Positions 51,536 to 60,651 of a DNA stretch of 64,000 nucleotides are shown in pieces. The stretch lies in NCBI RefSeq assembly GCF_013002705.1, contig NZ_JABEND010000011.1, forward strand, positions 62,001-126,000. The letters are read 5' to 3'. The position numbers and the translations under genes are program-made. This stretch comes from Nakamurella aerolata (GTDB lineage: Bacteria > Actinomycetota > Actinomycetes > Mycobacteriales > Nakamurellaceae). Each line of letters starts with the position of its first letter. The first letter of the stretch is position 1. The notes under the pieces were generated by a model that did not search any database, was not told the DNA's origin, and saw only the letters and a list, made by a program, of their open reading frames with translations.

Positions 51536-54097
51536 ATGGGCCGCATGACCGAGCTGCTTGACATTCCCGCCCTGCTGGCCGAGCTCACCACCGGTGAGAA
51601 GGCCGCGCTGTGCCTCGGGTCCGGCTTCTGGTTCACTGCGCCGGTGCCGCGCCTTGGCATCGAGCGGGTGATGGTGTCCGACGGCCCGCACGGCCTACGG
51701 GTGCAGCCGGAATCAGGCGACCACGTCGGCATCTCGGACAGCCTGCCGGCCACCTGCTTTCCGCCCGCTGTCGCGCTGGGATCGTCGTGGGACCCTGAGT
51801 TGGCGCAGCGGGTCGGCGCCGCGATCGGCGACGAGGCGCAGGCGGTCGGGCTCGGCGTCGTGCTCGGGCCGGGCGTCAACATCAAGCGGTCGCCGTTGTG
51901 TGGCCGCAACTTCGAGTACTTCTCCGAAGACCCGCTGGTGGCCGGGACGATGGGCGGCGCGGTGGTGCGCGGCGTCCAGTCGGCCGGGGTGGGTACCTCG
52001 GTGAAGCATTTCGCGGCGAACAACCAAGAGACCGACAGGGTGCGGGTGTCCGCCGACGTGTCGGAGCGGGCCCTGCGGGAGATCTACTTCCCAGCGTTCG
52101 AGCACATCGTGCGGGCCGAGCAACCGTGGACGGTGATGTGCTCGTACAACCGGGTCAACGGCGTGCACGCCAGCCAAAACCGTTGGCTGCTCACCGATGT
52201 GCTGCGCGAGCAGTGGGGCTTCGACGGTCTGGTGATGTCGGACTGGGGCGCGGTGCACGATCGGGTGGCGGCACTGACCGCCGGCCTCGACCTTGAGATG
52301 CCTCCGAACCTCGGCCGGTCCGACGAGGCCATCGTGCGTGCGGTCGCCGACGGCAGTCTCCCGGTGCCGGTGCTCGACACCGCGGTGGCGCGGGTGCTGC
52401 AGCTGGTCAATCGGGTGCGCGCCGGCCGGCGTGAGCAGGTCGACCCTGCGCACGAGCGGCACCACGCGTTGGCCCGCGAGGTGGCGGCCGATTGCATCGT
52501 GCTGTTGAAGAACGAGGGTGGTGTGCTACCGCTGAAACCCGTTGCCGGGCAACGGATCGCGGTGATCGGTGAGTTCGCGCGGACGCCGCGGTATCAGGGT
52601 GCCGGATCGTCACAGGTGAACGCCACCAGGGTGCTGAACGCGCTGGATGAGCTGCGGGCAGCAATAGGTGGCGATGGTGACCGTAATAGCGGCGGTGGCG
52701 ATACCGCCGGTGGTGGCGATACCGCCGGTGGTGGGGATACCGCCGGTGTCGCGGTGGATTTCGCCGCTGGGTTCACCCTGGCCGCCGCCGCACCTTCCGA
52801 TACCGCTGCACCTTCCGATACCGCTGCACCTTCCGATACCGCCGTACCTTCCGATACCGCCGTACCTTCCGATACCGCCGTACCTTCAGATACCGCTGCA
52901 CCGGCGGACTCGGCGGCGCTGGCCGACGAGGCGGTCGCGGTGGCCACCGGCGCCGACGTCGTGCTGATGTTCTTGGGCCTGCCGCCGCAGTGGGAGAGCG
53001 AGGGCTACGACCGCACCAGCATCGACCTGCCGGCGGAGCAGATCGCTGTGCTGGAGCGGGTTTTTCAGGTCAACCCGAACGTGGTGGTGGTGCTGAGCAA
53101 CGGGTCGGCGGTGGAGATCGCGTCCTGGTCGGGACGGGCCCGAGCCATCGTCGAGGGCTGGTTGGGTGGCCAGGCCGGTGCTGGTGCGACGGTGGATGTG
53201 TTGCTGGGCAAGGTCAATCCGTCCGGCCGGCTGACCGAGACCATTCCGCTGGCGCTGGCCGACACCCCGTCCTATCTGATGTTCCCGGGAGCTGACGGGC
53301 ATGTGGTGTACGGCGAGGGTGTGTTCGTCGGGTATCGCGGTTTCGACGCCATGGACCGAAAGGTGGCCTACCCGTTCGGGTTCGGCCTGTCGTACACCAG
53401 CTTCGACTACCGCGATCTGGCCGTCGCGGCGAGTGGAACGGGCGAGGCGGGTGATCTGCAGGTGACGGTGACGGCGACCGTTACCAACACCGGCGAGCGG
53501 GCCGGTAAGGAGGTGGCGCAGCTCTACGTCGGGTTCGACCGCGCCGGTTTCGGCGACCCTGCGGTGCCGATGCCGCCGTGGCAGCTGCGCGGTTTCAGGA
53601 AGGTGGCGCTGCAGCCGGGGGAGGCCGTGACGGTGCGGTTCGCTCTGGACGCGCGGGCACTGTCGTATTGGTCCGATTCCGGGTGGCAGCTGGCCGGCTC
53701 GCTCGTCCGTGTTGGGGTGGGACGCTCGTACCGCGACCTGCCGCTGGTGGAAACGCTGCGGCTGCCGTTGCCGCCCCGCCGGTTCCCGCTGAACCGGATG
53801 ACGACGGTGCAGGAGTGGCTGGCCGATCCGGTCGGCGGTCCGGCGCTGCGCGCCGCGTTCACCGGCGCGGACGGCGCGGCGCCCGGCATCGTCGCCCATC
53901 CGGAGGAGCTGGCGCTGGTCGGCAACTTTCCGCTGTCTTCCCTGGCGGCGATGCCAGGGCTGGGCCTGGACAACGCCGCGTTCGACAGGCTGCTGGCCTC
54001 GGTATCCGGTCCGGAAGCGACGGGTGATGGGCAGCAGCACGGGCCAGGCGCAGGCGCGACCGGGAAATGGTATGAGGCGGCGGGGAACAATCGGTAG
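51536..54097 (+). CDS. GH3 family beta-glucosidase-like enzyme
   Basis: 853 residues. The GH3 N-terminal barrel has VSDGPHGLR, KHFAANNQETDR and the nucleophile Asp236 in VMSDWGAVHDR. The GH3 C-terminal domain starts near residue 320 (REVAADCIVLLKNEGGVLPL), and a fibronectin-III-like domain (AGKEVAQLYVGF to LRGFRKVALQPGE) follows. No signal peptide is seen, so it is probably cytoplasmic and acts on imported oligosaccharides. The C-terminal domain is interrupted by two runs of hexapeptide repeats at residues 387-404 and 420-455. The ATG at 51545 is an alternative start. It lies between smpB and ssrA. Confidence 0.86.
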   Translation: MGRMTELLDIPALLAELTTGEKAALCLGSGFWFTAPVPRLGIERVMVSDGPHGLRVQPESGDHVGISDSLPATCFPPAVALGSSWDPELAQRVGAAIGDEAQAVGLGVVLGPGVNIKRSPLCGRNFEYFSEDPLVAGTMGGAVVRGVQSAGVGTSVKHFAANNQETDRVRVSADVSERALREIYFPAFEHIVRAEQPWTVMCSYNRVNGVHASQNRWLLTDVLREQWGFDGLVMSDWGAVHDRVAALTAGLDLEMPPNLGRSDEAIVRAVADGSLPVPVLDTAVARVLQLVNRVRAGRREQVDPAHERHHALAREVAADCIVLLKNEGGVLPLKPVAGQRIAVIGEFARTPRYQGAGSSQVNATRVLNALDELRAAIGGDGDRNSGGGDTAGGGDTAGGGDTAGVAVDFAAGFTLAAAAPSDTAAPSDTAAPSDTAVPSDTAVPSDTAVPSDTAAPADSAALADEAVAVATGADVVLMFLGLPPQWESEGYDRTSIDLPAEQIAVLERVFQVNPNVVVVLSNGSAVEIASWSGRARAIVEGWLGGQAGAGATVDVLLGKVNPSGRLTETIPLALADTPSYLMFPGADGHVVYGEGVFVGYRGFDAMDRKVAYPFGFGLSYTSFDYRDLAVAASGTGEAGDLQVTVTATVTNTGERAGKEVAQLYVGFDRAGFGDPAVPMPPWQLRGFRKVALQPGEAVTVRFALDARALSYWSDSGWQLAGSLVRVGVGRSYRDLPLVETLRLPLPPRRFPLNRMTTVQEWLADPVGGPALRAAFTGADGAAPGIVAHPEELALVGNFPLSSLAAMPGLGLDNAAFDRLLASVSGPEATGDGQQHGPGAGATGKWYEAAGNNR
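52694..52900 (+). repeat. Two in-frame 18-bp minisatellites inside the GH3 gene
   Basis: Three units of GGTGGCGATACCGCCGGT occupy 52694-52747, and six units of CCTTCCGATACCGCTGCA occupy 52793-52900. They encode Gly-Gly-Asp-Thr-Ala-Gly and Pro-Ser-Asp-Thr-Ala-Ala/Val repeats. The two units share GATACCGC. Length is a multiple of 18, so copy-number change leaves the frame intact. Confidence 0.9.
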
Positions 54098-54205
54098 ACT
54101 GTTCGGGTTGCACCAGTAGCAGCACCGACAACTACACAGCGCTCCAGAATCGAAGTTTCTCTTCCGCGTTGCCGGCCCGTTGCGGCGGCGAGCGCGGACC
54201 CCCAC

Positions 54206-54575
54206 GGGGGTGATTGGTCTCGACAGCGGATGTCGAGTGAGGAGAAGCGGGCCGAGGAAGGCAACGATGATCTCGTTAACCACCCGTTGCAAAAAAATCA
54301 AGCGCCGACTCCAGTCAGCGCGAGTTCGCCCTCGCCGCCTGAGCGAGCCCGAACTCCGTCAGCCCGGGTAAGTTCCCGTCCCGGATGCTGGCGTCGACAA
54401 GGGGACTCACCTGCGGTGCCGGCCACGGGCACCGCGGGGACACCTCACAGTGGCTGGGCCTGTCACACCAGCTTGTTCGCGTGACTGGTGAGGCCGAGTA
54501 GAGACCTAGCGAACTGCGCCCGGAGAAGGACTCACAACACACCGTTGGACGCGGGTTCGATTCCCGCCACCTCCA
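54206..54575 (+). ncRNA. ssrA: Transfer-messenger RNA (tmRNA)
   Basis: The 5' end GGGGGTG (54206-54212) pairs with CACCTCC (54568-54574), and TGATTGGTCTCGACAG follows as in other tmRNAs. The 3' end carries the tRNA-like TTCGATTCCCG T loop. The tag frame runs from GCA at 54289 to TGA at 54342 and encodes AKKSSADSSQREFALAA, whose ALAA end is recognised by Clp proteases. CCA is not encoded. A strong terminator follows directly. Confidence 0.93.
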
Positions 54576-54576
54576 C

Positions 54577-54627
54577 AAACGCCAGCAGCACCCGACGTGC
54601 TTTTTGTCGGGTGCTGCTGGCGTTTTT
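54577..54627 (+). terminator. Intrinsic terminator of ssrA
   Basis: A 20-bp perfect stem is formed by AAACGCCAGCAGCACCCGAC (54577-54596) and its complement at 54606-54625, with a nine-base loop and a T-run (54623-54627). It is the clearest intrinsic terminator in the window. Confidence 0.95.
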
Positions 54628-54753
54628 GCGGTGCCAGCATCGGACCCGCGAGCCGGGAGCGTAGCGAGTGGCGTACGCGGTGGGCCCCCGCTGTGAGCGG
54701 AGCGAGCAGTAGGGGGTTCTGGGCCCCCGGTTGAGCGGCAGCGAGACTGGGGC

Positions 54754-54771
54754 TTCCCGCCACCTCCGCAA
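54754..54771 (+). repeat. Duplicated ssrA 3' end, candidate att site
   Basis: TTCCCGCCACCTCCGCAA repeats the end of ssrA (54561-54578, one mismatch) in the same orientation, 193 bp away. tmRNA 3' ends are common integration sites of islands and phages, and integration leaves such a direct repeat. The intervening 54628-54753 has no integrase or gene and may be a deletion scar. The stretch up to 54890 shows no other feature. Confidence 0.55.
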
Positions 54772-54890
54772 CGTGGGCTCGTCGGAAAACTCGCGGCTCG
54801 AATCGCGTTTGCGCAGGTCAGCTTTGGCAACAGAGCGTCGAGACGCCGAAATGTCCCCTGAGCAACGCCCGGAGCGCCGCCGGGGTGGCT

Positions 54891-55087
54891 CTACTCAAGT
54901 TTGAGAGCGCTCGATGGCCTCGAAGCGGGCCGGGATGGCTGCAAACCGCGTTCGAGCGTTGTGAAACTTGAGTAACACCGCCAATGGCGGGCAGTCGGTC
55001 CAGCGGACACGATCACGCTCTGCCGAGGAGGGGTTGTGCCTGAGCGGGCTTGGCTGCAAACGCTCCTTGAGCGTTGTGAAACTTGAG
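54891..55087. repeat. Palindromic element with a repeated right arm
   Basis: The arm CTCAAGTTT-N5-CGCTCGA at 54894-54914 is the inverse of the end of the unit at 54937-54972. That unit (GGCTGCAAA, eight variable bases, GAGCGTTGTGAAACTTGAG) is repeated at 55052-55087. No gene is visible in between. The form recalls a small non-autonomous mobile or palindromic repeat. Confidence 0.5.
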
Positions 55088-55129
55088 GACCGGGCGGGCG
55101 CGGTCGGCTGGCCCGACAGGGCGCGCCGA

Positions 55130-55260
55130 GCTAGCGTTCGGCCTGCGGCAAGCCCACGCGGCGAGCCCTGCGGAACGCCGTACGGCGAGCCCGTGCGGAA
55201 TGCCGTGCGGCAAGCCAGTGCGGGAGCTCCAATGCGGGATGCCCGGGCAGGAAGCCCAGC
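55130..55260. repeat. Short tandem repeats upstream of the pentapeptide-DinB gene
   Basis: A 12-13 bp word of the form GTGCGGAATGCC, GTGCGGCAAGCC or CTGCGGAACGCC is repeated about nine times. Open frames through it have no family match. Like the repeats at 1-496 and 4421-4610, it appears to be local GC-rich expansion; the gene start is at 55292. Confidence 0.45.
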
Positions 55261-55291
55261 GCACGGTGCCGCCCGGCGGAAGGGAGCAGCG

Positions 55292-56074
55292 ATGGACGCG
55301 TTCTTCAAGTGCGATCTGCAGGGGGTCAGCTTCACCGACGTCAACCTGGCGAAGGCGCGGTTCACCGGCGTCAAGATGGCCGAGGCGCGGCTCACCCGCA
55401 GCAGTCTGGCGGGTGCGGTGCTGCGCGGGGTCGACGTGCAGGACGCCGAGATCGATGCGCCGTGGCTGCTGGAGGGCGACGGCGTGCTGACCATCAACGG
55501 CGTGAACGTCGCGCCGCTGGTAGACGCCGAACTGAATCGTCGGTTTCCTGGCAGACAGCTGCGCCTGGCTACCGACCCTGAGGGTCTGCAAGCGGCCTGG
55601 GAGGCGTTGCAGCGCAGCTGGAACGGCACGCTGGAACGCGTCGCCGCGATGCCGGAGGGCACGGTGGACGTCTCGGTGGCGGGGGAGTGGTCGTTCGCGC
55701 AGACGCTGCGGCACCTGGTGATGGCCACCGATACCTGGCTGCGCGGCGCGATCCTGCGGATCGACCGGCCGTACCACCCGATCGGCCAGCCGAACGCCGA
55801 GTACGCGGAAGACGGTTACGACCCTGCTGTGTTCGATGCCACGACTCCCTCCTACAGCCAGGTACTCGAGGTGCGCGCCGAGCGGGTCGCCATGGTTCGC
55901 GACTATCTCGCCACGGCGACCGCCGAGCTGCTGGCCGAGACCAGGCAAAACCCTTGGGCCCCTGCGTATCCGGAAACGGTGTTGAGCTGCCTGCACACCA
56001 TTGTCGGCGAGGAGTGGGAGCACCTCAGGTACGCCGTCCGCGACCTGGACAGCCTCGCCGCAGCCGGTCGCTGA
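55292..56074 (+). CDS. Pentapeptide-repeat and DinB fusion protein
   Basis: 260 residues with GGAAGGGAGC before the ATG. Residues 1-50 hold pentapeptide repeats (CDLQG, ANLxx-like VNLAK, ARFTG, ARLTR), forming a short right-handed beta-helix. Residues 85-255 are a DinB_2 helical bundle (SWNGTLERVAAMPEGTVDVS, EWSFAQTLRHLVMATDTWLR, IVGEEWEHLRYAVRDLD) with three His for a metal. The fusion is uncommon in my reading. A thiol-transferase or DNA-mimic role would be guesswork. Confidence 0.75.
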   Translation: MDAFFKCDLQGVSFTDVNLAKARFTGVKMAEARLTRSSLAGAVLRGVDVQDAEIDAPWLLEGDGVLTINGVNVAPLVDAELNRRFPGRQLRLATDPEGLQAAWEALQRSWNGTLERVAAMPEGTVDVSVAGEWSFAQTLRHLVMATDTWLRGAILRIDRPYHPIGQPNAEYAEDGYDPAVFDATTPSYSQVLEVRAERVAMVRDYLATATAELLAETRQNPWAPAYPETVLSCLHTIVGEEWEHLRYAVRDLDSLAAAGR

Positions 56075-56224
56075 GCCCGACCGGCCGCCCGCTGAACCCG
56101 ACCGGCAGATCGGCGGAAACCGGCGGTACCGATCGCCGGGAACCGGTGGGACCGATCGCCGGGAACCGGTGGCATCGGCCACCGGACGCCTGCTCAACCT
56201 TGACCAACTGCCTCTCCGTCGCTA

Positions 56225-56251
56225 CCTTAAGTAAATCCGCGTTACTAAAGG
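56225..56251. promoter_or_regulatory. Palindromic operator of the ROK regulator
   Basis: CCTTAAGTAA (56225-56234) and TTACTAAAGG (56242-56251) are inverted copies with one mismatch, separated by seven bases. The AT-rich palindrome is 20 bp upstream of the ROK gene, the only such island in the region. Autoregulation by the ROK protein, possibly relieved by a sugar, is the likely use. Upstream, ACCGATCGCCGGGAACCGGT occurs twice in tandem (56126-56170). Confidence 0.6.
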
Positions 56252-56271
56252 CGGCTAACGAAGGGGTTGGA

Positions 56272-57462
56272 GTGGCCGAGCGCACCGATGGTGTCAGCGA
56301 CCTCGCGGTGCTGACCCCGGACGAGCTGGACCGGATCAGCCGGCCCGCGCACACGCCGCGCAAGTCCGGCACCCAGGACAACCGCACCCGCAATCGAGCG
56401 TTGGTGCTGCGGCTGCTGTACCGCGAGGGCCCGCTCAGTCGATCCGAGCTGGTGCGTCGCTCGGGATTGACGGCGCCCACCATCTCGGCCCTGGTCGCCG
56501 ACCTGCAGCAGTCGGGCCTGGTCCGTGACGCCGGGCTGCCGCCGCAGGCCCGCATCGGCAAACCCGCCCCGCTGGTCGAGCTGAACGCCTCCGGAAACGC
56601 CGTCGTCGTCCTGGATATCGCCCCGCACGAGGCATTTTCGGCTGCCCTGGTCGACCTCAGCGGTACCGTGCTGCAGCGCACGCAGCGCGCTGTGGACGGC
56701 GCCACCGGCGCCGAGGCGCTGCAGAACGTCCTCGACCTCGCCGAGCAGATGTGCCGCACCGCAACGGTTCCGGTGCTGGGCGTCGGCATTGCCGCACCTG
56801 GTCTGGTGGATCAGGCCGGGCACATCCGGTTCGCCGCGCACCTGGATTGGCACGACGTCGATCTGGCCGGCGCGGTGCGGGCGCGCACCGGGCTACCGAC
56901 CGTCGTGGGTAACGACACCAACCTGGCCGCCTTGGGCGTCAGGCGCTTTCGCGACCCGAACGATGACGATCTCATCGTGGTGTCCATCGAGCACGGCGTC
57001 GGTGCCGGGGTGCTGATCAACGGCGCCGTGGTGGAGGGCGAGCAGTTCGCTGCGGGGGAGCTCGGGCACGTGACGGCCGACCCCGACGGCGGGCTGTGCA
57101 GCTGCGGGCGCCGTGGTTGCCTCGACCTGGTCGCCAGCGCCCCCCATCTGCGCCGGCTGCTGAAGCGGGCGAGCGCTGCTCGCAGGACCGCGACGTTGGA
57201 AGCCGCGGGCGCGGCGCTGGGTCGCACACTCGCCCCGGTGCTCGCCGTTTTGAACATCAACACGGTGGTGCTGCTCGGACCCGCCGACCTGATCGACGGG
57301 CCACTGCTCGCCGCCGCCGAACGCACCGCAAAGCAGTGCGTGCTGCCGGCGCTGGCGCCGAGCCTGACCGTCCGGTCACGAGCCGGCGACGACGACCTCG
57401 GTCTGCTCGGCGCCGCCGCCCTCGTCCTCACCAGCCAACTCGGCCTCGGATCGCCGCGGTAG
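56272..57462 (+). CDS. ROK-family transcriptional repressor (NagC/XylR-like)
   Basis: 396 residues, GTG start. The N-terminal HTH is NRALVLRLLYREGPLSRSEL with VRRSGLTAPTISALVADLQQ. The sugar-kinase-like fold follows (VVVLDIAPHEAFSAALVDLS, VGNDTNLAALGVRR, VEHGVGAGVLINGAV-like region). The zinc motif is CSCGRRGCLD. Sugar-importer and hexosaminidase genes follow, so it probably regulates amino-sugar uptake, with a GlcNAc-type effector inferred. The next gene begins nine bases after its stop. Confidence 0.87.
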   Translation: MAERTDGVSDLAVLTPDELDRISRPAHTPRKSGTQDNRTRNRALVLRLLYREGPLSRSELVRRSGLTAPTISALVADLQQSGLVRDAGLPPQARIGKPAPLVELNASGNAVVVLDIAPHEAFSAALVDLSGTVLQRTQRAVDGATGAEALQNVLDLAEQMCRTATVPVLGVGIAAPGLVDQAGHIRFAAHLDWHDVDLAGAVRARTGLPTVVGNDTNLAALGVRRFRDPNDDDLIVVSIEHGVGAGVLINGAVVEGEQFAAGELGHVTADPDGGLCSCGRRGCLDLVASAPHLRRLLKRASAARRTATLEAAGAALGRTLAPVLAVLNINTVVLLGPADLIDGPLLAAAERTAKQCVLPALAPSLTVRSRAGDDDLGLLGAAALVLTSQLGLGSPR

Positions 57463-57471
57463 GGAGTCATC

Positions 57472-58782
57472 GTGCGGATCAACACCTTTCGGCGCACCCG
57501 CCGCCTTGGCGCGGCAGCGGCACTGGCGCTCAGCGGCCTGCTTGTTCTGGCCGGCTGCTCGGGAGCGGCCGGCAGCGCCGGAGCGGGCGGCCGCGAGATC
57601 ACCGTCTGGGTGATGGACGGCGACTACACGATGGACACCATCAACGCCATCAACGCCGAGTTCAGCAAGCAGACCGGCGCCACCGCTAGGGTGGAGCGGC
57701 AGAGTTGGGACGGCATCACCACCAAGCTGACCACCGCGTTGAGCACCGCAGCACCACCGGACGTCCTCGACCTCGGCAACACCCAGGTGGCCAGTCTCGG
57801 CGCGAGCGGTGGGCTGCTGGATCTGACCGACGACAGGGAAGAGTTTGCGCAGGGACAGACCTGGTTGGAGGGTCTGGAGGCGCCGGCCACCATCGACGGA
57901 AGACTCTATGCCGTACCGGGTTTCGCCGGAGCGCGCGCGGTGATCTACAACAAGACGGTGTGGGCCGAAGCCGGCGTCACCGAGCCGCCGACCACCTTCG
58001 CCGAGTTCACCGCGGCGCTGGACACGGTGCGCAGCGTCAGCAACGCGCCCGACTTCTCGCCGATCTACCTGCCAGGGCAGTACTGGTACGTCGGGCTGCA
58101 GTTCGTCTGGGACGCAGGGGGTTCCATCGCCTCGTCGGAGGGCGGTCGGTGGACCGGCAACCTGGAATCACCGGCGGCGCTGCAGGGCCTGCAGAACTTC
58201 AAGAACTTCCAGAACACCTACTCCACACCGGCATCGCGCACCCTGGACACCGACCGGCCGGAACAGCAGCAGGTTCTCGCCGACGGTAAGACCACCGCCA
58301 TCGTCGCCACCAACGTGTACCTGGGCAAGGTGCTGGACGCCAATCCCGACCTCGGAGAATCCGATCTCGGGACCTTCCCGCTGCCCGGCGCCGACGGCCC
58401 ACAGCCGGTGCTGCTGGGCGGGTCGGACTGGGGGATCGCGGCCAAGACCCGCAATGCCGAGCTCGCCAAGGCCTGGGTGAAGATCGCCGCCAGCCCGAAG
58501 ATCCAGCAGGACTGGGTGTTCGCCACCGGCGGCTGGATCCCGAACAGCGTCGAAGCCACCGAGGCCGCACGGGCCAGCGTCCCTGAGGTGCAACGCGCCT
58601 TCTTCACCGCGGCGCTGAACTCGAAGGCGCCGCCCGCCAGCGAGTACTGGGTGGACATGGAGTCGACGAGGGCCGTCAACGACCTGTTCTCCCAGGTCGC
58701 TTCCGGCAGCCGCACCGTGCCGCAGGCCGCCGCCACCTTTGACGCCAGAATTGCCGAAACACTGAACCAGAACACCTTCTGA
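57472..58782 (+). CDS. Sugar ABC transporter substrate-binding lipoprotein
   Basis: 436 residues, GTG start with AGGGAG at 57461. Signal peptide and lipobox VLAGCSG (Cys29), then a family 1 extracellular binding fold: ITVWVMDGDYTMDTINAINA, PPDVLDLGNTQVASLGASGG, YAVPGFAGARAVIYNKTVWA, and LLGGSDWGIAAKTRNAELAK. It captures an oligosaccharide, probably chitobiose or GlcNAc by context, for the two permeases downstream. Confidence 0.88.
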   Translation: MRINTFRRTRRLGAAAALALSGLLVLAGCSGAAGSAGAGGREITVWVMDGDYTMDTINAINAEFSKQTGATARVERQSWDGITTKLTTALSTAAPPDVLDLGNTQVASLGASGGLLDLTDDREEFAQGQTWLEGLEAPATIDGRLYAVPGFAGARAVIYNKTVWAEAGVTEPPTTFAEFTAALDTVRSVSNAPDFSPIYLPGQYWYVGLQFVWDAGGSIASSEGGRWTGNLESPAALQGLQNFKNFQNTYSTPASRTLDTDRPEQQQVLADGKTTAIVATNVYLGKVLDANPDLGESDLGTFPLPGADGPQPVLLGGSDWGIAAKTRNAELAKAWVKIAASPKIQQDWVFATGGWIPNSVEATEAARASVPEVQRAFFTAALNSKAPPASEYWVDMESTRAVNDLFSQVASGSRTVPQAAATFDARIAETLNQNTF

Positions 58783-58833
58783 GGCAACGGTTTCCGCTGC
58801 CGCCCACAGTGCCCGCAGACCGACAGGACCATC

Positions 58834-59790
58834 GTGACCACCACCCTGCAAGCGCCACCGCCGAAGACGGCAGGTGCCGCCGAAGCGCCCGCGGCGCCGC
58901 GGCGACCGGAACGCACGCACTGGCTGCTGCTGAGTCCTGGCCTGCTCATCATCACCGCGCTGACGGTGGTGCCGATCGTGGTGTTGGTGCTCAGCTCGTT
59001 CACCGACTACAACCGGCGCAGCCTGTTCACCGGCCGGTTCGAGCTGGTCGGTGTTGGTCAGTATCAGCGGCTGCTCGGCAACGAGGAGTTCTGGTGGTCG
59101 TTGCTGCGCACGCTCGGCTTCACTGCGGCGCTGGTGGTGGGCAGTATCGCGATCGGTCTGGCCCTGACGGTGCTGCTGACCCGGCTCGGGGTGGCGTTGC
59201 GGATGCCGGTGACGGTGGCGCTGATCTGCGCCTGGGCGATGCCGACGGTGGCGTCGTCGGTGGTGTGGAACTGGTTGTTCCAGCCGGGTTATGGCGTGGT
59301 GAACTGGTTGCTCACCCAGCTCGGCATCTTCGGCGACATGGCCAACACCGACTGGAGCAATGACGCTGTTCTTGCCTACGTCTCGATCTGGCTGTTGATC
59401 GTCTGGCAGGCCGTGCCGTTCATCGCGCTCACCCTCTACGCGGCCGTGATGCAGGTGCCGCTGGAGCGGCAGGAGGCCGCCCGGATGGATGGTGCCTCGG
59501 AATGGCGGGTGTGGCGATCGGTGGTGATCCCGGCGCTGCGCCCGACGCTCGGGTTGGTGACGATCCTGTCGATCATCTGGGACTTCAACGTGTTCAACCA
59601 AATCTGGCTGGTCTCCGGTGGCGGCCCGGACTCGGCCACCACCACGCTCGGCGTGTTCGCCTTCACGACGGCATTTGTTGGATTCCAGATCGGCACCGGG
59701 TCGGCGCTGTCGGTGATCACCACACTGATTCTGTTGGCGCTGACGGCGTTGTACATCCGTCGGCTGCTGCGAGCCGGGGAGGACCTGTGA
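58834..59790 (+). CDS. Sugar ABC transporter permease (MalF-type)
   Basis: 318 residues, GTG start. Six membrane helices: LLLSPGLLIITALTVVPIVV opens the series, and the EAA loop is RQEAARMDGASEWRVWRSVV, with IPALRPTLGLVTILSIIWDF after it. It forms one half of a MalFG-type channel with the next gene. GTGA overlap couples them. Confidence 0.9.
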   Translation: MTTTLQAPPPKTAGAAEAPAAPRRPERTHWLLLSPGLLIITALTVVPIVVLVLSSFTDYNRRSLFTGRFELVGVGQYQRLLGNEEFWWSLLRTLGFTAALVVGSIAIGLALTVLLTRLGVALRMPVTVALICAWAMPTVASSVVWNWLFQPGYGVVNWLLTQLGIFGDMANTDWSNDAVLAYVSIWLLIVWQAVPFIALTLYAAVMQVPLERQEAARMDGASEWRVWRSVVIPALRPTLGLVTILSIIWDFNVFNQIWLVSGGGPDSATTTLGVFAFTTAFVGFQIGTGSALSVITTLILLALTALYIRRLLRAGEDL

Positions 59791-60641
59791 CCGCTCTCGC
59801 CCCCACCCGCCGGTTTTTCACCAGGCGGCGTCCGCTGTCGAAATTGCTGGCCATCGGCGTCAGCCTGATCTGGCTGTTCCCGGTGTACTGGATGCTCAAC
59901 ACCGCATTCAAGCCCCGCTCGGAGGTGAGCACCGCGACGCCGTTGTTCTGGCCGCGCGCCGCGACGCTGGACAACTTCCGGGTCGCTATCGGTCAGACCA
60001 GCTTCCTCACCAACCTGCGCAACAGCGTGATCGTGGTGGGCGGGACGTTGCTGCTGGCCATCGCCGTCGGCTTCTTGGCGGCCGCGGCACTGACCAGGTT
60101 CCGCTTCCGCGGGCGCCGCGCCATCATGGTGGGAATCCTTGCGGTGCAGATGCTTCCGGCTACCGCGCTGCTGATCCCGATGTTCCAGGTGTTCGAGCGG
60201 CTCGGCCTGCTCGGCACCTACATCGGGCTCATCCTGGCCTACGTTGGCCTGGTACTGCCGTTCTCGGTGTGGGTGATACGCGGCTTCTTCCTCACCATCC
60301 CGGCAGAGATCGAGGAGGCGGCCAGGATCGACGGCGCCAGCACCTGGACGATCCTCACAAGGATCCTGTTCCCGCTGGTGGCTCCCGGAGTGATTGCCAC
60401 CAGCATCTTTTCGTTCATCACCGCGTGGAACGACTATCTGATCGCCTACACGTTCATGCAGAGTGAGCAGAACTACACCCTGCCGGTGTGGCTGGCCTCG
60501 TTCAAAACTCCGCTCACCGGAACGGATTTCGGCGGACAGATGGCCGCGTCGGTGCTGTTCTCGCTCCCCGTCGTTGTGTTCTTCCTCGCCATCCAACGCA
60601 AGCTGGTGACCGGCATGTCGGCCGGCGCCGTGAAAGGTTGA
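59787..60641 (+). CDS. Sugar ABC transporter permease (MalG-type)
   Basis: 284 residues, GTG start overlapping the previous stop and GGGGAGGA upstream. The EAA loop is EIEEAARIDGASTWTILTRI, and the C-terminus is typical of MalG permeases (GGQMAASVLFSLPVVVFFLA). Together with the MalF-type partner it makes the channel. No ATP-binding gene accompanies the pair, so an MsiK-like shared ATPase encoded elsewhere is expected. Confidence 0.9.
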   Translation: MTALAPTRRFFTRRRPLSKLLAIGVSLIWLFPVYWMLNTAFKPRSEVSTATPLFWPRAATLDNFRVAIGQTSFLTNLRNSVIVVGGTLLLAIAVGFLAAAALTRFRFRGRRAIMVGILAVQMLPATALLIPMFQVFERLGLLGTYIGLILAYVGLVLPFSVWVIRGFFLTIPAEIEEAARIDGASTWTILTRILFPLVAPGVIATSIFSFITAWNDYLIAYTFMQSEQNYTLPVWLASFKTPLTGTDFGGQMAASVLFSLPVVVFFLAIQRKLVTGMSAGAVKG

Positions 60642-60651
60642 TCCGGACCCG

